Assembly (NCBI RefSeq): GCF_037975245.1
Contig: NC_092561.1
Location: 16,993,001 to 17,057,000, forward strand
From: Apostichopus japonicus
Lineage: Eukaryota; Echinodermata; Holothuroidea; Aspidochirotida; Stichopodidae
DNA length: 64,000 bases
Direction: 5' to 3'
In this document: piece after piece, positions 60,017-64,000 of the stretch
Layout of the letters: every line of letters begins with the position of its first letter
Numbering within the stretch: position 1 is the stretch's first letter
Program-made: the position numbers and the translations under genes
The notes under the pieces: generated by a model
Databases searched by the model: none
What the model was told of the DNA's origin: nothing
Seen by the model: only the letters and a program-made list of their open reading frames with translations

Positions 60017-62934
60017 TAACATGTACAGGTACCAGATAGATGCAGTGTTGGGCATGGCATACAGTAGTTATATACTGCCATACTGTATGCATGTTATGTA
60101 CCCATCATAGCAGCATAGAGCATTCTAACATGTACAGGTACTAGATAAATGCAGTGTTTGGGTATGGCGTACAGTAGTTATATACTGCCATACTGTTTAC
60201 ATGTTATGTACCCATCATAGCAGCATAGAGCATTCTAACATGTACCGGTGCTAGATAGATGCAGTGTTTGGGTATGGCGTACAGTAGTTATAATATACTG
60301 CCATACTGTTTACATGTTATGTACCCATCATAGCAGCATAGAGCATTCTAACATGTACAGGTACTAGATAGATGCAGTGTTTGGGTATGGCGTACAGTAG
60401 TTATAATATACTGCCATACTGTTTACATGTTATGTACCCATCATAGCAGCATAGAGCATTCTAACATGTACCGGTGCTACTGTAGATAGATGCAGTGTTG
60501 GGCATGGCATACAGTAGTTATATACTGCCATACTGTTTACATGTTATGTACCCATCATAGCAGCATAGAGCATTCTAACATGTACCGGTACTAGATAGAT
60601 GCAGTGTTTGGGAATGGTGTACAGTAGTTAGTACTGCCATACTGTGTACATGTTATGTACCCATCATAGCAGCATAGAGCATTCTAACATGTACCGGTGC
60701 TAGATAGATGCAGTGTTTGGGAATGGTGTACAGTAGTTAGTACTGCCATACTGTGTACATGTTATGTACCCATCATAGCAGCATAGAGCATTCTAACATG
60801 TACAGGTGCTAGATAGATGTAGTGTTTGGGTATGGCGTGCAGTAGTTATAATATACTGCCATACTGTTTACATGTACATGTACCCATCATAGCAGCATAG
60901 AGCATTCTAACATGTACCGGTGCTAGATAGATGCAGTGTTTGGGAATGGTGTACAGTAGTTACTGTAGTACTGCCATACTGTTTACATGTTATGTACCCA
61001 TCATAGCAGCATAGAGCATTCTAACATGTACCGGTGCTAGATAGATGCAGTGTTTGGGAATGGCGTGCAGTAGTTATAATATACTGCCATACTGTGTACA
61101 TGTTATGTACCCATCATAGCAGCATAGAGCATTCTAACATGTACCGGTGCTAGATAGATGCAGTGTTTGGGAATGGCGTGCAGTAGTTATAATATACTGC
61201 CATACTGTGTACATGTTATGTACCCATCATAGCAGCATAGAGCATTCTAACATGTACCGGTGCTAGATAGATGCAGTGTTTGGGAATGGTGTACAGTAGT
61301 TACTGTAGTACTGCCATACTGTTTACATGTTATGTACCCATCATAGCAGCATAGAGCATTCTAACATGTACAGGTGCTAGATAGATGCAGTGTTTGGGAA
61401 TGGCGTGCAGTAGTTATAATATACTGCCATACTGTGTACATGTTATGTACCCATCATAGCAGCATAGAGCATTCTAACATGTACCGGTGCTAGATAGATG
61501 CAGTGTTTGGGAATGGCGTGCAGTAGTTATAATATACTGCCATACTGTGTACATGTTATGTACCCATCATAGCAGCATAGAGCATTCTAACATGTACCGG
61601 TGCTAGATAGATGCAGTGTTTGGGAATGGTGTACAGTAGTTACTGTAGTACTGCCATACTGTTTACATGTTATGTACCCATCATAGCAGCATAGAGCATT
61701 CTAACATGTACCGGTGCTAGATAGATGCAGTGTTTGGGTATGGCGTACAGTAGTTATAATATACTGCCATACTGTTTACATGTTATGTACCCATCATAGC
61801 AGCATAGAGCATTCTAACATGTACCGGTGCTAGATAGATGCAGTGTTTGGGAATGGCGTGCAGTAGTTATAATATACTGCCATACTGTGTACATGTTATG
61901 TACCCATCATAGCAGCATAGAGCATTCTAACATGTACCGGTGCTAGATAGATGCAGTGTTTGGGAATGGCGTGCAGTAGTTATAATATACTGCCATACTG
62001 TGTACATGTTATGTACCCATCATAGCAGCATAGAGCATTCTAACATGTACCGGTGCTAGATAGATGCAGTGTTTGGGAATGGCGTGCAGTAGTTATAATA
62101 TACTGCCATACTGTGTACATGTTATGTACCCATCATAGCAGCATAGAGCATTCTAACATGTACCGGTGCTAGATAGATGCAGTGTTTGGGAATGGTGTAC
62201 AGTAGTTACTGTAGTACTGCCATACTGTTTACATGTTATGTACCCATCATAGCAGCATAGAGCATTCTAACATGTACAGGTGCTAGATAGATGCAGTGTT
62301 TGGGAATGGCGTGCAGTAGTTATAATATACTGCCATACTGTGTACATGTTATGTACCCATCATAGCAGCATAGAGCATTCTAACATGTACCGGTGCTAGA
62401 TAGATGCAGTGTTTGGGAATGGCGTGCAGTAGTTATAATATACTGCCATACTGTGTACATGTTATGTACCCATCATAGCAGCATAGAGCATTCTAACATG
62501 TACCGGTGCTAGATAGATGCAGTGTTTGGGAATGGTGTACAGTAGTTACTGTAGTACTGCCATACTGTTTACATGTTATGTACCCATCATAGCAGCATAG
62601 AGCATTCTAACATGTACCGGTGCTAGATAGATGCAGTGTTTGGGTATGGCGTACAGTAGTTATAATATACTGCCATACTGTTTACATGTTATGTACCCAT
62701 CATAGCAGCATAGAGCATTCTAACATGTACCGGTGCTAGATAGATGCAGTGTTTGGGAATGGCGTGCAGTAGTTATAATATACTGCCATACTGTGTACAT
62801 GTTATGTACCCATCATAGCAGCATAGAGCATTCTAACATGTACCGGTGCTAGATAGATGCAGTGTTTGGGAATGGCGTGCAGTAGTTATAATATACTGCC
62901 ATACTGTGTACATGTTATGTACTAGGGCTGTGTC
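60017..62934. repeat. 113-bp satellite array, about 26 copies, with an eight-unit higher-order repeat
   Basis: Unit: 'ctaacatgtaccggtgctagatagatgcagtgtttgggaatggcgtgcagtagttataatatactgccatactgtgtacatgttatgtacccatcatagcagcatagagcatt'. Three main variants differ at ggcgtgcag/ggtgtacag/gggtatggcgtacag, plus a caggtgct variant. Their order from about 61257 is repeated from about 62163, a block of eight units (906 bp). The array ends abruptly in mid-unit at 62934 where another element begins. Confidence 0.93.
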
Positions 62935-64000
62935 ATTCCGGTTAATTCACTAACCGGTTAACCGTTTCTATTAACCGAACGGTTAACGTTTAAACGTAAC
63001 CCGTGTTGTTGCCTCAAAATAAGAGCCGAATATCAGAGTTATATAGCTCAGATTATAATTCCGAAAGAGCGCCACCACTTTTGATGCGGAAGTACATTCT
63101 CAAAATAGCGCTGCAAGTATCGTTTTTTCGTAACGCGTATGTCAAGAATTTGGTTGTATTTGCTTAGTTTTGACGATCGTTGCATTGAAAAAGACGAATC
63201 GCGCGTTTTCATGAAGTTTTAAACAGATTTTTGTTTCTCTTTCAGTTCATCGGTAACTGTTACAGAGATATTTGAAGCAAATATGTCCTCGTTAATTGCG
63301 TAGCCCCTACTGTAACAGCGCAGGCATTGTATGGCAGTTATAAGCCTAATATTACTAGGCCTACTTAATATTGGCATTGTGTATTGAACTTAGCGATCAT
63401 ATGGAGTGTTGGACTACAAGGCTTTCACCAGCTAGGCCAAGGTTAGGAAAGTTGGTTGTTAGGAAGCGATTACTACAGAAGTGTACGGTAGTAGGGCTAG
63501 GCCTACGCAATTACAAGTACAACAATGGGTCACAGATATATTGAATTTGTGCATTGTGGCGGGGTAGGCAGAGGGTTGGGGGAAGTGTGGAAAACATTGT
63601 AAAATTTCCCGCGAACACCCTGTCGATTTCCCGCCGGAGTTCGCGCAGCAAACACAATTAGCACGCGTAGCATAATGGCGTGGGGTAGTCCCCCGGTGGG
63701 GTCATGTGGTGGAACCCCTTGTGGGGGTCCAGGGTAACGTTAACGCCCCGGAAAATTTGGCGCGTCTGTCGATAAAATATTCGCAGCTGTGGATGCAAAA
63801 TACTGACAACTTTTTTAATTTAAATTGTCACGAAACTGATGAAAATTTTGAAATGACAAGTTAGAATAGCCATATTTTGTTATAAAATGAAAAGAGATCT
63901 ATCTGTCTTACAATCATTAAAAAGTTTAACTTAAAAAAAACATGCGATTTTATGAAACAACGTTCGGCAAAGCCCCATTCCTAGACTGCCTAACAATAGC
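62935..64000. mobile_element. Left part of a hAT-like element cut by the window edge
   Basis: Directly at the broken satellite unit the sequence begins TAGGGCTGTGTCATTCCGG and carries clustered GGTTAACCG-type subterminal motifs (about 62957-62990), like the TAGGG-ended hAT element at 18282. The adjoining 8-mer TTATGTAC is not found again in the window, so the right end must lie further on. I see no transposase frame in the 1 kb available. Confidence 0.5.

Noticed and set aside
51059-62934. CRISPR array
   Set aside because: Repeats are directly tandem with no unique spacers, and the DNA is animal nuclear sequence.

Overview
This is a piece of animal nuclear DNA. It shows multi-exon genes with canonical GT-AG introns, TRIM-type and C2H2 zinc-finger proteins, CR1/L2-like LINE fragments, a tRNA-derived SINE, many non-autonomous DNA transposons and long tandem arrays. 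It has no operons, no bacterial-type gene packing and no CRISPR. The style (AT-rich, short-unit satellites, abundant hAT-type MITEs, intronless TRIM reading frames) suggests a marine invertebrate, perhaps an echinoderm. That assignment is an inference; no marker in the window proves it.

Genes. (1) Minus strand, 14451 down to 7527: a five-exon gene, assembled here from splice phases, for a 206-residue type II membrane protein with a short cytosolic tail, one membrane segment and a SEA-like ectodomain. (2) Plus strand, 21621-22823: a TRIM-type RING/B-box/B-box/coiled-coil protein of 399 residues on a single coding exon. (3) Plus strand, 29941-37985: a 19-exon reading frame whose phases all agree. 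It encodes an acidic, two-zinc-finger protein with a tyrosine-recombinase (phage-integrase/Crypton-like) catalytic domain. Three in-frame stop codons interrupt it, so it looks like a recently broken or atypically expressed gene. (4) Plus strand, 56581-56788: one acidic coding exon of an unrecognised gene. A possible short minus-strand terminal exon lies at the left edge (10-162).

Mobile elements. At least nine DNA-transposon insertions can be delimited by terminal inverted repeats plus target-site duplications. They comprise hAT-type elements with 8-bp duplications (2746-3810, 18282-19716, 24507-24907, 25873-27105, 42525-43014, and the sister copy 14725-15975), TTAA-type elements (28512-28864, 45223-45523, 57693-59503, and a degenerate 5745-6103), and a foldback element with a 10-bp duplication (39181-41289). 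Retroelements are a 5'-truncated LINE (about 16010-17205), two LINE tails (47679-47850 and 56795-57142), two SINE copies (about 9650-9943 and 47947-48258), and a possible Penelope-type hammerhead ribozyme fragment (44693-44782).

Tandem repeats. The right-hand third is dominated by satellites: a 75-bp unit (51059-52240), an 85-bp unit (53100-55180) and a 113-bp unit (60017-62934). At least two show higher-order periodicity. The 113-bp array is cut at 62934 by the end of another hAT-like element that runs off the window. Smaller minisatellites lie in introns and between genes.

The genes here show no sign of acting together in one pathway. The window reads as a repeat-rich region with scattered, unrelated genes.
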